This document shows, piece by piece, positions 44,225 to 55,100 of a stretch of 64,000 nucleotides of DNA; the stretch's first letter is position 1; every line of letters starts with the position of its first letter. The stretch lies in assembly GCA_003241785.1 (NCBI GenBank), contig QFPW01000002.1, positions 310,001 to 374,000 on the forward strand, given 5' to 3'. The stretch comes from Rhodovulum sulfidophilum (GTDB lineage: Bacteria > Pseudomonadota > Alphaproteobacteria > Rhodobacterales > Rhodobacteraceae). Below the pieces are notes generated by a model that did no database searches, was not told the origin of the DNA, and saw nothing but the letters and a program-made list of their open reading frames with translations. Both the position numbers and the translations under genes were made by a program.

Positions 44225-45820
44225 GTGAACGCGCCCCTCGCCATCGCGCCGGAGACGCGGCGCTGGGACGTCATCGTGATCGGCGCCGGCCTCGGCGGCG
44301 GCGTCGCCGGCCGCCGGCTGGCCGAGAGCGGGCTCGACGTGCTGTTCCTCGAGCACGGACCGGAGGTGCCCCGCACGGATCGCGATCTCTGGGGCGACGG
44401 TCTCGCGGCGCCGGCGGACCGGCTCGATCACGGCCTCTGGCCCGAGATGGCGCGCGGGGTGGTCGACGGCCGCGAGACGCGGTTCTTTCCGCCGCTCGGC
44501 ACCGGGGTCGGCGGCTCCTCGGCGCTCTACGCCGCCACGCTGGAGCGGCCGGAGCGCCACGATCTCGAATCGACGCCGACGATGCCGCATCCGACCGGCG
44601 GCTGGCCCATCGGCTACGACGTCTTCCGGCGTCATCTCGAAGCAGCCGAGGCGCTGCTCGACGTGCGCGGCGGGCCCGATCCGCTGTCAGACGAGACGCC
44701 CCGGCTCGGGCCGCCGCCGCTGCTCTCGCCGGGCGACGCGGCGATGATGGCGGCCTTCCGGCGCGCGGGCCTGCACCCCTACCGCAAGCATGTCGGCGCG
44801 CGCTACCTGCCCGGCTGCGCCGAGTGCTTCGGGCGGCATTGCCCGCGCGGCTGCAAGATGGACGGCCGTTCCGCCGGGGTAGAACCCGCGCTCCGGAGCG
44901 GCCGCGCGGCGGTGCTCGACCGCTGCGCGGTCACGGCGCTTCGAAGCACCGCGGGCCGTGTCACCCATGTCGAGGCGCGCCGGGGCGGCGTGGCGCTGCG
45001 GCTCGAGGCGCGGGTCTTCGTCCTCGCCGCCGGCGCCTTCGGCTCGCCCCGGCTGCTGCTCGCCTCCGCGAGCGAGGACTGGCCCGACGGGCTCGCCAAC
45101 CGCTCCGGGCTGGTCGGGCGGAACCTGATGTTCCATCTCAATGAGCGCCTCGCGATCTGGCCGGAGCGGCGGGCGGATTTCACCAGTTCGATCAACACCG
45201 TCGCGATGCGCGACTTCTACGCCGTCGAGGGCGCGCGCTACGGCCATCTGCAGTCGATGGGCATGGCCGCGAGCTACGGCAACATCCTCCACTACCTGCG
45301 CGAGCGGTTCGACCGCTCGCCCCTCGCACCGCTGCGCCCGCTGCGGGCGCTCGCCCGCCTGCCCGCCTTCGCCGCCGCGCGGGTCTTCGGCGACGCGCGG
45401 ATCTTCGTCGGCCTGCTCGAGGACCTCGCCTATCCCGGCAACCGGGTGCTGCTCGATCCCGCCGATCCCGGCGCGATCCGGTTCGAATACCGGCTGGCGC
45501 CGGAGCTTCTCGCGCGGCGCGCGGCCTTCCGGCGGCTGATCCGGGCGCGGCTCGCGGCCTTCCGCGCGTTCTTCCTGCATGTCGAGCCGGAGCTGAACCA
45601 CGCCCATGCCTGCGGCACGCTGCGCTTCGGCGCCGATCCCCGGACGAGCGTGCTCGATCCCGACTGCCGCGCGCACGGGATCGCGAACCTCTATGTCGCC
45701 GACGCCTCCTTCATGCCGAGCTCGACCGGCATCAACCCGAGCCTCACGATCGCGGCCAACGCGCTGCGGGTCGCCGAGGCGGTCGCGGCGGCGCATGCGC
45801 GGGGCGCGACCGTGGCCTGA
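44225..45820 (+). CDS. GMC-family FAD-dependent oxidoreductase
   Basis: A 531-residue protein with the FAD motif VIGAGLGGGVAGRRLAESG (19-37), GTGVGGSSALYAA in the middle and HACGTLRFG plus SSTGINPSLTIAANALR at the C-terminus, where the GMC active-site His would lie. A cysteine cluster near 197-212 (PGCAECFGRHCPRGC) looks able to hold a metal or Fe-S centre. Substrates of GMC enzymes are alcohols, sugars or sterols. It starts with GTG, is divergent from the RTX gene and converges on the PPTase gene with a 13-base gap. Confidence 0.88.
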   Translation: MNAPLAIAPETRRWDVIVIGAGLGGGVAGRRLAESGLDVLFLEHGPEVPRTDRDLWGDGLAAPADRLDHGLWPEMARGVVDGRETRFFPPLGTGVGGSSALYAATLERPERHDLESTPTMPHPTGGWPIGYDVFRRHLEAAEALLDVRGGPDPLSDETPRLGPPPLLSPGDAAMMAAFRRAGLHPYRKHVGARYLPGCAECFGRHCPRGCKMDGRSAGVEPALRSGRAAVLDRCAVTALRSTAGRVTHVEARRGGVALRLEARVFVLAAGAFGSPRLLLASASEDWPDGLANRSGLVGRNLMFHLNERLAIWPERRADFTSSINTVAMRDFYAVEGARYGHLQSMGMAASYGNILHYLRERFDRSPLAPLRPLRALARLPAFAAARVFGDARIFVGLLEDLAYPGNRVLLDPADPGAIRFEYRLAPELLARRAAFRRLIRARLAAFRAFFLHVEPELNHAHACGTLRFGADPRTSVLDPDCRAHGIANLYVADASFMPSSTGINPSLTIAANALRVAEAVAAAHARGATVA

Positions 45821-45833
45821 ATCGCGAGGCCCA

Positions 45834-46520
45834 TCAGGCCGGCAGGGTCGCCACCGTGACGACCTGCCCCGCCGCGAAGCCGAACCGCCCGCCAAGGCGG
45901 AACCCCGGGGCGAAGGGCCCGGCCGCGATCCCGAAGCGGGCGGTGAAGCCGCCCCGTGCGCGGTCGGGAAGGATCTCGAGGTCATGATAGCCGAGCAGCG
46001 CGCCGCTCAGCGGATACTGGCATTTGTAGGCGCTTTCCTTGGCGCTGAAGATCAGCATCGCGAGGCGCCCGCGCTCGGCCGCCGGCTGGCGCTCCAGCCA
46101 GTCGCGCTCGGCCGGGCCGCAGCAGACCGCGACCAGGGCCGGCGGCAGCGGCCGGTCGGCCTCGACATCGATCCCGATCGCCAGGACCGCGCCGCGTCGC
46201 GCGACCGCGGCGGCGCAGACCGCGGCGGAATGGGTGATCGAGCCCAGGACGCCGCCCGGCCAGACCGGCGCGCGGTCCCGGCCCATCGGCACCGCCCCGG
46301 GCGCGACCCCGAGTGCTGCCATCGCCGCGCGCGCCGCGAGCCGGCCGCCGGTGAACTCCCGCCGCCGCCGCTCGATCATGCCGCGGGTCGCCGCGTGCTC
46401 GAACCCGACCAGACCGTCGCGCGACACGCGGGCGTCGAGCGTCGCCACCGCCACCTCCGGCGGGCAGGCGGCGCGGAGCGCCCGCGCCACGGCTTCGGCG
46501 GTCGTCTCCTCGGCGATCAC
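45834..46520 (-). CDS. 4'-phosphopantetheinyl transferase, Sfp/EntD type
   Basis: The 228-residue protein has the Mg/CoA motifs GIDVEADRP and [13 protein letters not shown] of phosphopantetheinyl transferases, and [13 protein letters not shown] in the middle. It should activate the carrier domains of the NRPS (Ser1456) and PKS (Ser1784) encoded upstream. The GTG start overlaps the NRPS stop by 4 bases (GTGA), so it is made with its substrates. Confidence 0.93.
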   Translation of the reverse strand: MIAEETTAEAVARALRAACPPEVAVATLDARVSRDGLVGFEHAATRGMIERRRREFTGGRLAARAAMAALGVAPGAVPMGRDRAPVWPGGVLGSITHSAAVCAAAVARRGAVLAIGIDVEADRPLPPALVAVCCGPAERDWLERQPAAERGRLAMLIFSAKESAYKCQYPLSGALLGYHDLEILPDRARGGFTARFGIAAGPFAPGFRLGGRFGFAAGQVVTVATLPA

Positions 46521-49500
46521 GGCCGGCCCCGCGCGGCGCGCAGGTCGCGGCGGCGCGCCATCGCCGAGGCGCGCGCCTCGGCGCGGCCCGGCGCCTCGGC
46601 GGGCGCCGGGCCCGGATCGCGCGGGTCGATGTGACGGGCGAGCGCGCCGAGCGTCGGGAAGCGGAAAATGTCGGTGATGGCGAGCCCCGGTGCGTCCAGC
46701 GCCTCGCGGATCTCGCGATGCGCCTGCACCGCGAGCAGCGAGTGCCCGCCCAGCGCGAAGAAGCTGTCGCGCGCGCCGATGCGGGGCACGCCGAGGATGC
46801 GCGACCAGATCGCCGCGATCCGCGCCTCGGTATCCGAGGCCGGCGCGACGAAACCCTCGACCCGCGTGGCCTCGGCCGGCGCGGGCAGCGCCTTGCGGTC
46901 GACCTTGCGGTTCGGCGTCAGCGGGAAGGCGTCGAGCGCCACGATCCGCGCCGGCACCATGTGCTCCGGCAGCCGGGCGGCGAGCGCGGCCCGCAGCGCC
47001 GCCTCGTCCGCGCCCTCGGCGACGACGTAGCCCACGATCCGGACGTTGCCCGGCGTATCCTCGCGCGCCATGGCCACCGCCTGGCGCACGCCGGGTTCGG
47101 CCTCCAGCGCCGCCTCGATCTCGCCGAGCTCGATCCGGTGGCCGCGGATCTTCACCTGATGGTCGGCGCGGCCGAGGAAATCGAGCCGCCCGTCCGGCCG
47201 CCAGGCGACGAGGTCGCCGGTGCGGTACATCCGCGCCCCCCAGGGCGCCGCGGCCTCCGGGCTGACGAAGGGATCGGGCAGGAACCGTTCCGCCGTCAGG
47301 TCGGGCCGGCGCCAGTAGCCGCGCGCGACGCCATGGCCGCCGATATGGAGCTCGCCCGGCACGCCGACCGGCACGCGGGCGCCGCGCGGGTCGAGCACAT
47401 GGACCTGGGTATTGGCGATCGGCGCGCCGATGTTGACGATCCCCTCGCCGCCGCGCGCGGTCTCGGTGGTCGACCAGATCGTGGTCTCGGTCGGCCCGTA
47501 CATGTTCTCGATCCGCGCCGGGGTCGCGGCCCTGAACTCCGCGACCAGCGCGCCCGGCAGCGGCTCGCCGCCCAGCATCAGCACCCGGAGCCCGCCCAGC
47601 GCCCGCCTCGCCTCCGCGTTCATCGCGATCATCCGCGCCATGCTCGGCGTGCACTGCAGATGCGTGACCTTGTGCCGCGTGAGCTGCGCCGCGATCGAGA
47701 AATCATCCGCCGCCGGGCCCGCCGCCCCCCGGTTCGCCCGCGCCAGCACCTCGGCGAGCGGACGCAGCCCTTCGAGCACGGTCGCGGGGGCGATGCCGTA
47801 GTCGATGAGGCAGGCCACCTCGTCGACGCCGATCGCCTTCAGCGCCTCGATCCGCGCGACGCAGTCCTCCACCGTCCCGAACAGGCCCGAATCCTCGAAG
47901 TAGCGCAGGAAGGCGAAGTCGAGGATGCCGTCGAGTTCCGCCTCCGAGAGCGCGCGCAGGTCGATGTCCATCGGGTTGGTCGCGCCCGACGGCTTCTTGA
48001 ACGCGGGGAAGGCCCAGGCGTATTGCTTGATGAGCGCGGCGGCGGCGCGGAGATAGTCCTTCATCGGCTCCCGCGCGATCTCCCGCGCCATCTCGCGATC
48101 CGCCGCGACGAAGGTATGCAGCATCAGCGTGACCTTGTGGTCCGCCGGGTCATGGCCCGCCGCCCGAAGCGCGGCGTGGTAGATACCGACCTTCCCGCGC
48201 ACCTCGGCGATCGACTGGCCGAGCAGATGCGTCAGCACATTGGCGCCGATCGCGCCCGCCTCCCGCCAGGTCTCGGGATTGCCGGCGGTCGTCACCCAGA
48301 CCGGCAGGGCGGTCGAGACCGGGCGCGGCTGGGTCACGACCGGGAGCACGCCGCCGCCGGGCCGCGGAAACTCCACGGCCTCGCCGCGCCAGAGCCGGCG
48401 CAGCTCCTCGATCGCCCGGAACATCGCCGCCTTGTTGGCCGGCGGCGCGGTTTCGGGACGCAGCACGAAATCGTCCGGCTGCCAGCCCGAGGCGATGGCG
48501 AGGCCGGCGCGGCCCTCGGTCAGATTGTCGATCACCGCCCATTCCTCGGCGATCCGCGCGGTATGGTGCAGCGGCGCGACGCAGGATCCGGCGCGCACGC
48601 CGATCCGCTTCGTCACCGCCGCGACGGCGGCGCCGGTCACCGCCGGGTTCGGATAGGGGCCGCCGAAGGCGTGGAAATGCCGCTCCGGCGTCCAGACGGC
48701 GTAAAAGCCGTGCGCGTCGGCGAATTTCGCGCCCTCGAGCAGCAGCTCGTATTTCTTCGCGCCCGGGCCGTCGTCGTTGCCCCAGTAGAAGAGGCTCATC
48801 TCCATGCCGCGCGCCGAGGTCGCGGCGCCCGCGACCAGCGCGCGGCTCTCGTCGCCCGAGAGCACGACCTCAAAACCGCGCGCCAGCGTCCAGAAGAGCT
48901 CCAAGACCGAGATGTCGAAGCTGAGGCTCGTCACCGCGAGCCAGACGCCCGGCGGCTCCGGCGCCACGCGCGCGTCCATGCCAGCGAAGAAATTCGAGAC
49001 GTTGCGATGCTCGATCATCACCCCCTTCGGCCGGCCGGTCGAGCCGGAGGTGAAGATGACATAGGCGAGGTCGGCCGGGGTGGCGCCGCCCGCGATCCGC
49101 GTCGCGGGCGCGGCGGCGACCCCCGGGTCCTCGTCCATCACCACGACCGTCGCCGCGCTTGGCGGCAGCGCGGCGACGGTATCGGAGCGCGCGACGATGA
49201 CCGGCGCGGCGCTGTCCTCGATGTAGATCGCCAGCCGGTCGGCGGGATAGGCGGGGTCGAGCGGCACATAGGCGCCGCCAGCCTTCTGGATCGCGAGCGC
49301 GCCGATCACGAGCTCGGCCGAGCGCGGGACGCAGAGCGCCACCAGCACCTCGGGCCCGACGCCGAGCCCCCTGAGCGCATGCGCGAGCCGGTTCGCGCGG
49401 GCGTCGAGCTCGGCATAGCTGAGCGAGACGCCCTCGAAGGTCAGCGCGACCGCCTCCGGCGTCCGGTCCACCTGGGCCTCGATCTGCTCGTGAACGCAGC

Positions 49501-51106
49501 GGATCGCGTCGTAGTCGGTGGCGGTGGCGTTCCAGGCGGCGAAGCTCGCCTCCTCCGCCGGGGTCAGGATCGGCAGGTCGCCAAGCGCCCGCGTCTCCGC
49601 CGCGGCGGCGAAGGCCATCAGCCGGTCGGCCAGCGTGGCGGCGGCGCGCACGCCGAGGCAGCCTTCGTCGTGATGAAGAACCACCCCCTCCGGGCCGGCG
49701 GCGAGCGTGACCGCCGTGCCCGGGATCGGACCCGCGCCGTCGAGCGCGAGGCCCGCCACCGGCGTCGCGACGGCGCCGATCGCCGGATCGCGGAGCGGCA
49801 GGTCGCGGGCGAAGGCCCCCGCCGCGCGGGCCCGCGCGAGGCCCGCGTCGAGTTCCGCCGCCAGCGCGGCGAGCGTCGTTTCGGCGGGCGCCGCGACGCG
49901 CAGCGGCACCCAGGGAGAAACCAGCCCCTCGCTGTCCGAAGCGGCCGCCGCGACTTCCCCGGTCGCGAGCGCGAGATCGAAGCTCTCCTTCCCGCCCATC
50001 CGTGCCACGAGCGCCCCGAGAAGCGCGGCCGCCCGCGCCGGCGTGATCGGTCCCAGCGGGATCGCGAGTTCGGCGAAGGTCCCGCGCGGCGCGCCGAGCC
50101 GCGGCAGCTCGGCGCCATCGAAGGACGCGAGCGCGGCGCGCCAGATCGGTTCGGACCGCGGGCGGCCCGCCAGCGCGGCGGTGATCCGGCCGCACGCCCC
50201 GGGGTCGGTCTCGCCGCAGGTCTCGCCCGGTCGGAACACGGTCGCGGGATCGATCGGCCGCCCGTCGAGCGCGCGGATCCCGCCGAGCCGGAGCGCGCCC
50301 GCGCCGGTCGCGACCGTCACGGTCCCGGCGTCGGCGCCGAGCACGGCTCCCGCCGCCCCGATCCCTTCGAGGACCTCCGCCGTCCGGACCGCGACGATCG
50401 TCCCACCGGGCGCCCGCAGCTTCGGAACCGCGAGCGGGTTCCAGTAGGCGCCGTGATCGAGCCCGCGGACCAGCGCCGCGAGCTCCGCCGCCGGGCGCGC
50501 GAGGTCGAGCAGCGCGCCCGCCTCCGGCCGCCGGTCCCGGGCGAAATAGCTCCGCCGCGCGGGATCCTGCGGCCAACCCTCGGGCACGCCGGCCTCGAGC
50601 GCCCCCGCGACCTCGGGGAAGCTCTCGATCGCGGCGGCGAAGCATTTCGCGTTCAGGCTCAGCGCGGTCTCGTCCGGGGTGATCGGGAAGATCCGCTGGC
50701 CGAGGATCCCGCCGCTGTCGATCCCGGCCGCGATCCGGTGCCAGGTGATCCCGTGCCCGGCCTCGCGGTTCAGGATCGCCCAGACCGGCGCGTTGATCCC
50801 GGCATAGGTCGGCAGCGGGCCGTCATGGAAGTTGACCGCGCCCCGCCGGGCCAGCGCGAGCACCGGCTCCGGGATCAGCGTGAGGTTCGCGATCGAGAGC
50901 AGCCAGTCGAAGCGGACGTCGCAGAGCCGGTCGGCCAGATCCGCGCCCCAGGGCTCGACGCCGAGACCCCTGCCCTCCGCCCAGGCGCGGATCTCGGGCG
51001 CGCGGGTCACGACGCCCGCGATCGCGTCGCCGCGCTCGAGCAGGATCTCGCCGCACCGGGCCAGCAGGGATTCGTCACCGACGAGGAGGCAGGAAATGGC
51101 GGTCAT
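46517..51106 (-). CDS. NRPS: formyltransferase, degenerate C, adenylation domain interrupted by luciferase-like monooxygenase, PCP
   Basis: A 1529-residue enzyme. Residues 1-300 are a formyltransferase with the catalytic triad N92, H94 and D130 ([15 protein letters not shown]). Residues 310-530 resemble only the C-terminal lobe of a condensation domain; no HHxxxDG is present in an N-lobe. The adenylation domain runs 540-760 (A3 [12 protein letters not shown]4 around [10 protein letters not shown]) and resumes at 1135-1410 (A5 [22 protein letters not shown]). Between A4 and A5 sits a luciferase-like FMN monooxygenase (768-1125, [12 protein letters not shown]). A PCP with Ser1456 ([11 protein letters not shown]) ends it. 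No thioesterase. Confidence 0.9.
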   Translation of the reverse strand: MTAISCLLVGDESLLARCGEILLERGDAIAGVVTRAPEIRAWAEGRGLGVEPWGADLADRLCDVRFDWLLSIANLTLIPEPVLALARRGAVNFHDGPLPTYAGINAPVWAILNREAGHGITWHRIAAGIDSGGILGQRIFPITPDETALSLNAKCFAAAIESFPEVAGALEAGVPEGWPQDPARRSYFARDRRPEAGALLDLARPAAELAALVRGLDHGAYWNPLAVPKLRAPGGTIVAVRTAEVLEGIGAAGAVLGADAGTVTVATGAGALRLGGIRALDGRPIDPATVFRPGETCGETDPGACGRITAALAGRPRSEPIWRAALASFDGAELPRLGAPRGTFAELAIPLGPITPARAAALLGALVARMGGKESFDLALATGEVAAAASDSEGLVSPWVPLRVAAPAETTLAALAAELDAGLARARAAGAFARDLPLRDPAIGAVATPVAGLALDGAGPIPGTAVTLAAGPEGVVLHHDEGCLGVRAAATLADRLMAFAAAAETRALGDLPILTPAEEASFAAWNATATDYDAIRCVHEQIEAQVDRTPEAVALTFEGVSLSYAELDARANRLAHALRGLGVGPEVLVALCVPRSAELVIGALAIQKAGGAYVPLDPAYPADRLAIYIEDSAAPVIVARSDTVAALPPSAATVVVMDEDPGVAAAPATRIAGGATPADLAYVIFTSGSTGRPKGVMIEHRNVSNFFAGMDARVAPEPPGVWLAVTSLSFDISVLELFWTLARGFEVVLSGDESRALVAGAATSARGMEMSLFYWGNDDGPGAKKYELLLEGAKFADAHGFYAVWTPERHFHAFGGPYPNPAVTGAAVAAVTKRIGVRAGSCVAPLHHTARIAEEWAVIDNLTEGRAGLAIASGWQPDDFVLRPETAPPANKAAMFRAIEELRRLWRGEAVEFPRPGGGVLPVVTQPRPVSTALPVWVTTAGNPETWREAGAIGANVLTHLLGQSIAEVRGKVGIYHAALRAAGHDPADHKVTLMLHTFVAADREMAREIAREPMKDYLRAAAALIKQYAWAFPAFKKPSGATNPMDIDLRALSEAELDGILDFAFLRYFEDSGLFGTVEDCVARIEALKAIGVDEVACLIDYGIAPATVLEGLRPLAEVLARANRGAAGPAADDFSIAAQLTRHKVTHLQCTPSMARMIAMNAEARRALGGLRVLMLGGEPLPGALVAEFRAATPARIENMYGPTETTIWSTTETARGGEGIVNIGAPIANTQVHVLDPRGARVPVGVPGELHIGGHGVARGYWRRPDLTAERFLPDPFVSPEAAAPWGARMYRTGDLVAWRPDGRLDFLGRADHQVKIRGHRIELGEIEAALEAEPGVRQAVAMAREDTPGNVRIVGYVVAEGADEAALRAALAARLPEHMVPARIVALDAFPLTPNRKVDRKALPAPAEATRVEGFVAPASDTEARIAAIWSRILGVPRIGARDSFFALGGHSLLAVQAHREIREALDAPGLAITDIFRFPTLGALARHIDPRDPGPAPAEAPGRAEARASAMARRRDLRAARGRP

Positions 51107-51143
51107 GCGGGCATACTCCGAAGACGAGCGGAACGGCGGCCGG

Positions 51144-52151
51144 TCAGCGGCCGCGGACGAGCGGGTGGCCGGCCGCGTCCCGGCCGCGCAGCAAGCGCCG
51201 CGTGGCGGTGGTCGCGGCGTGGCCGAGCAGGTCGGTCAGGAATTTCGGCGGATCGCAGGGCGGCTGGCGCGTGACGAGCCGCCGCGCCCGCCAGATGAGC
51301 CCGCCCGTCACATGCGCGAGCGTGGCGGCGGCGGCGTAGGCGGCGCCGTGGTTCTTGACGAAATACCGCAGCCGCGAGTCGAACCAGTAGCGCGGCGTGC
51401 GCCGCCATCCCCCCATGCCGGTCGAGACTGAGCCGAGGTGCAGGACGCGGCTCTCGGGCACATAGAGCGCGCTCCATCCGGCGCGCCGGGCGCGCAGGAA
51501 GAGGTCGGTCTCCTCGAAATAGAGGAAGAAGCCCTCGTCGAAGAGCCCGATCCCGTCGAGCATCTCCCGGCGCATCAGCACGCTCGCCCCCGCCAGCCAG
51601 CCGACCACGGCCGCCTCGGACGGTGGCGGCGGCGCGATCACGGCCTCCGCCAGCAGCCGCGACAGCGGCCCGAGGCGCGCGGCCCCTTCGAGCTCGCTCG
51701 CGATCGAGGGGAAGCGGAAGGCCGTGGCATGCGTGGCGCCATCCTCGCCGAACACCAGGCTGCCGGCGAAGCCGGCGCGCGGAACCCGGGCGAGATAGTA
51801 CCGCAGCCAGTGGATCGCGTCGGGCTCGGGGAAGGCGTCCGAGTTCAGCACATAGACGAAATCCGGCTTCTCCCCGCCCGGCAGGCCGGCGCGGATCCCG
51901 AGATTGTTGCCGGCGCCATAGCCGCCGTTGCGGCCGGCGCCGATCACCCGGACGCGGCCGTCGCGGTCCCAGCCCTCCTCCGCCACGGCGGCGCGCAGCA
52001 GCGCGAGGGAGCCGTCGCCGGAGTCGTTGTCGACGACGACGATCCCGCCCGGGATGCCCGCCATCGCGCGGACCGCGTGGCGCAGCGCCGTGAGCGTCAT
52101 TTCCCCGGTGCGGTAGTTCAGGATCACCGTCAGCACGCTTGGATCCCGCAT
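51144..52151 (-). CDS. family 2 glycosyltransferase inside the NRPS-PKS operon
   Basis: The 335-residue protein has the rhamnosyltransferase-like GT2 pattern: [45 protein letters not shown] and [23 protein letters not shown]. Such enzymes move deoxysugars to surface glycans or natural products. It starts 6 bases after the PKS stop and ends 38 bases before the NRPS start, so it is part of the operon and may glycosylate the product. Confidence 0.88.
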   Translation of the reverse strand: MRDPSVLTVILNYRTGEMTLTALRHAVRAMAGIPGGIVVVDNDSGDGSLALLRAAVAEEGWDRDGRVRVIGAGRNGGYGAGNNLGIRAGLPGGEKPDFVYVLNSDAFPEPDAIHWLRYYLARVPRAGFAGSLVFGEDGATHATAFRFPSIASELEGAARLGPLSRLLAEAVIAPPPPSEAAVVGWLAGASVLMRREMLDGIGLFDEGFFLYFEETDLFLRARRAGWSALYVPESRVLHLGSVSTGMGGWRRTPRYWFDSRLRYFVKNHGAAYAAAATLAHVTGGLIWRARRLVTRQPPCDPPKFLTDLLGHAATTATRRLLRGRDAAGHPLVRGR

Positions 52152-52156
52152 CTCCG

Positions 52157-55100
52157 CTACTCCGCCGCCAGCCGCGCGGCGGTGGCGCGGTCCGCCGCGG
52201 CGAGCGCGGTCCGGAGCCGGGCGACCAGCACCCGCACGTTCGGCTCGAGCACCATCGAATCGTGGTCGCCCGGGACCTCGATCACCTCGGTGCGCGGCGC
52301 GAACCGCGTCCAGTCGTTGTCCGGATAGACATATTCCCGCTCGGCATCGACGAACCGCCCGCCCGAGACGCGCCAGCGCGGGTCGAGCGGCGGGCGCAGC
52401 AGCAGGAGCGGCCCCTCCCAGCGCGGCGTCGCATAAAGCGGCAGCGCGCCGAGGAAGGCCGCCTCGATCCGCTTGTCGTGGAAGGCATGCGGCTCGGCGA
52501 CCGGCGCCGGCGGCGCGAACCTGTCGCGCAGGCGCGTCGCCTCGTAGCGCCATTTGGCGCGGGCCCAGCCGGTCACGAAAGCCGCCCCCCCGGCGCGCAG
52601 CTCCCGCCCCCGGATCAGCAGCCGGTCGCGCCGCGACAGCGGCGGCCGCGCCGGGATCGGCGTGTCGAGCATCACCAGCGCCGCGACCGCCTCCGGCCCG
52701 AGCTGGCGCGCCATCTCATAGGCGGTGATCCCGCCGCCCGAGAAACCACCGAGCAGATAGGGACCGTCCGGCTGGATCTCGCGCAGCTCGGCGAGGCAGC
52801 TCGCCGCCGCCGCCTCGAAGGTCCGGTGCGGCTCCTCGCCGCCATGAAGACCCTTGGCCTGCAGCCCGTAGACCGGCCGGTCGGGGCCGAGCAGATGCGC
52901 GAGATGGCGCAGGTTCAGCACGTTGCCGAACATGCCCGCGACGAGGAACAGCGGCGTGCCGGGGCCGGGCGCGCCCGAATGCATCGGCACAAGATGCGTG
53001 TAGCGCGGCGGGCGCGCGACCACCGGGGCGGCGACCTCCTCCCCGCCCCGGGCCCCGGGCGCGCGCGCCGCGACGAGGGCGGCGATCCTGGCGATGGTCG
53101 GCGCCTCGAACAGCGCGGAGATCGGCAGGTCGACGCCCCATTCCTTGCGGATCATCACGAAGAGCCGCGCCGCGATCAGCGAATGGCCGCCGAGATCGAA
53201 GAAGCTGTCCTCGACCCCGACCTCGGCGACGCCGAGCAGGCCGCGCCAGAAGTCCGCGAGCCTCGCCTCCAGGGGATCGCGCGGCGCGACGAAGGCGCTG
53301 TCGAGCGCCGGGCGGTCGAAGCCCTTCGGGGGGGCGAGGACCTGGAGCGGCCGGTCGGCCTCGGCCCTCAGGCCGTCGAGATCGAGCGCCGAGACCACGA
53401 CGCGCGACCAGGGCCCGGCGAGCGCGCGGCGGAAGGCCTCGACGCCCTCCTCCGGGCGGATGCCGCGGGCGAGGTCGCGGGCGAGCCGCGCCTCGGCGGG
53501 CGAGAGCGGCGCGCGGGCGGCGCCGGGCGCCGCGTCGAAGGCGACGAGCCCCGGCGCCGGCGCGTCGGTGGCGCCGAAGTCCCGGCCCGCCGCGACGCGG
53601 CGGATGGTGAAGCGCGACACCTCGACCAGCACCGCGCCCTCGGAATCGCAGAGCGTCACGTCGAAGGCGACCGCGCCCTGGTCGGCCGAGGCTCCGGCGG
53701 CGATCCGGACATGGCTCACGATGCGCTCGCCCAAGGGCGCGTGCACCCGGACGAGCCCGTAGGACATCGGCACCCAGAGATGCGTCGGCGCATAGCCGGG
53801 GATCAGCGCCATCGCCCAGCCGGTCGCGAGATCCATCAGCGCGGGATGCAGCGACCAGCCCTGGCCAAGATCGCCGCGCGCCGCCGGCGGCAGCGCGAGC
53901 TCGGCCAGCCCCTCGCCGTCCCCGAGCCGCGTGCTCCGCAGAACCCGCCAGCGCGGGCCGAAGGCGAGATGCGCCTCCTGCGGCGACACCAGCGTCTCGC
54001 CGTCGGTCGCCGTCACCGGAGCGCCCAGCCGGGCGCGGAGCGCCGCGAGATCGAGGCGCGGCGGGCGCGGAACCGCGGCCGGGGCGAGCGTGCCCTGCGC
54101 GGTCAGCTCAGCCCCGGCGCGGCCGTCGAGCACAACGGCGCCCCGAACCTCGAACCGCGCGCCGTCCGCCTCGGGGTCGAGGCGGACGCGCAGCTCGCGC
54201 CCGGTCCCGTCCGCGACCGCGAACGGCCGCGCGAAGACGAGGTCGCGGATCTCGAAGGCGCCGGTCCAGCCCGCGGCGCGCCAGGCCTCGGCCGCGATCT
54301 CGAGCGTGCCTGTGCCGGGCAGGACCGCGGCGCCCGCGCCGGTCCGGTGCTCGTCGAGCACCCAGGTCTCGCGCGCGGAAAGCGTGGCGCGGAACTCCCG
54401 CGCGCCGTCGGCGGTGGTCGCGGCGATCTTCAGGAGCGGCAGGTCGATCGGCCGGTCCGGTTCGGGTGGCCCCGCGCCGAGGCGCGCCGCCATCGCCTCG
54501 GCGGCCATGCCGATCTCGGCCCAGATGCCCCAGGCGATGGCGAGCACCCGGGTCGCGCCGCCGCGCCGCGCGTCGGCGAAGGCGTTGAGATAAGCGTTGG
54601 CCGCGACGTAGTCGACCTGGCCCGCCGGGTTCGTCACCGTCGAACTCGAGGAGAACAGCACGAGCCGGTCGAGCGTCCCGTCCGGGAACAGCGTGTCGAG
54701 CACGCGGGTGCCCTGGATCTTCGCGGCGAAGACCTCCTCGATCTCGCCGACCGTCTTGCCCACGAGCCCGCCGTCGCGGACCACGCCCGCGGCGTGGACC
54801 ACCCCGGCGATCCGGCCGAAGCGCGCCTCCGCGCGGGCGATCCCGGCGCGCATCTCCTCGATGTCGCAGACGTCCGCGGCGACCGTCAGCACCTCGGCGC
54901 CCAGCGCCTCGAGCCGCGCGACCATCGCCGCCCGGCGTCCCGCCGCGCCGGTCGGCGCCGGACCCGCGGGCGCGTCGCGCGCGACGAGCACGAGCTTCGC
55001 CGCGCCGCGCCGCGCCAGATCCTCGGCCACCGCCTGGCCGATGCCGCCAAAGCCGCCGGTGATGAGCCAGGCGCCATCCACCTCCGCCCCGGCGGGCGCT

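Noticed and set aside
46517..51106. HHDEG near residue 478 of the NRPS as a condensation active site
   Set aside because: It lies in the C-lobe close to the adenylation domain, not at the position of HHxxxDG, and the spacing and last residues do not fit.
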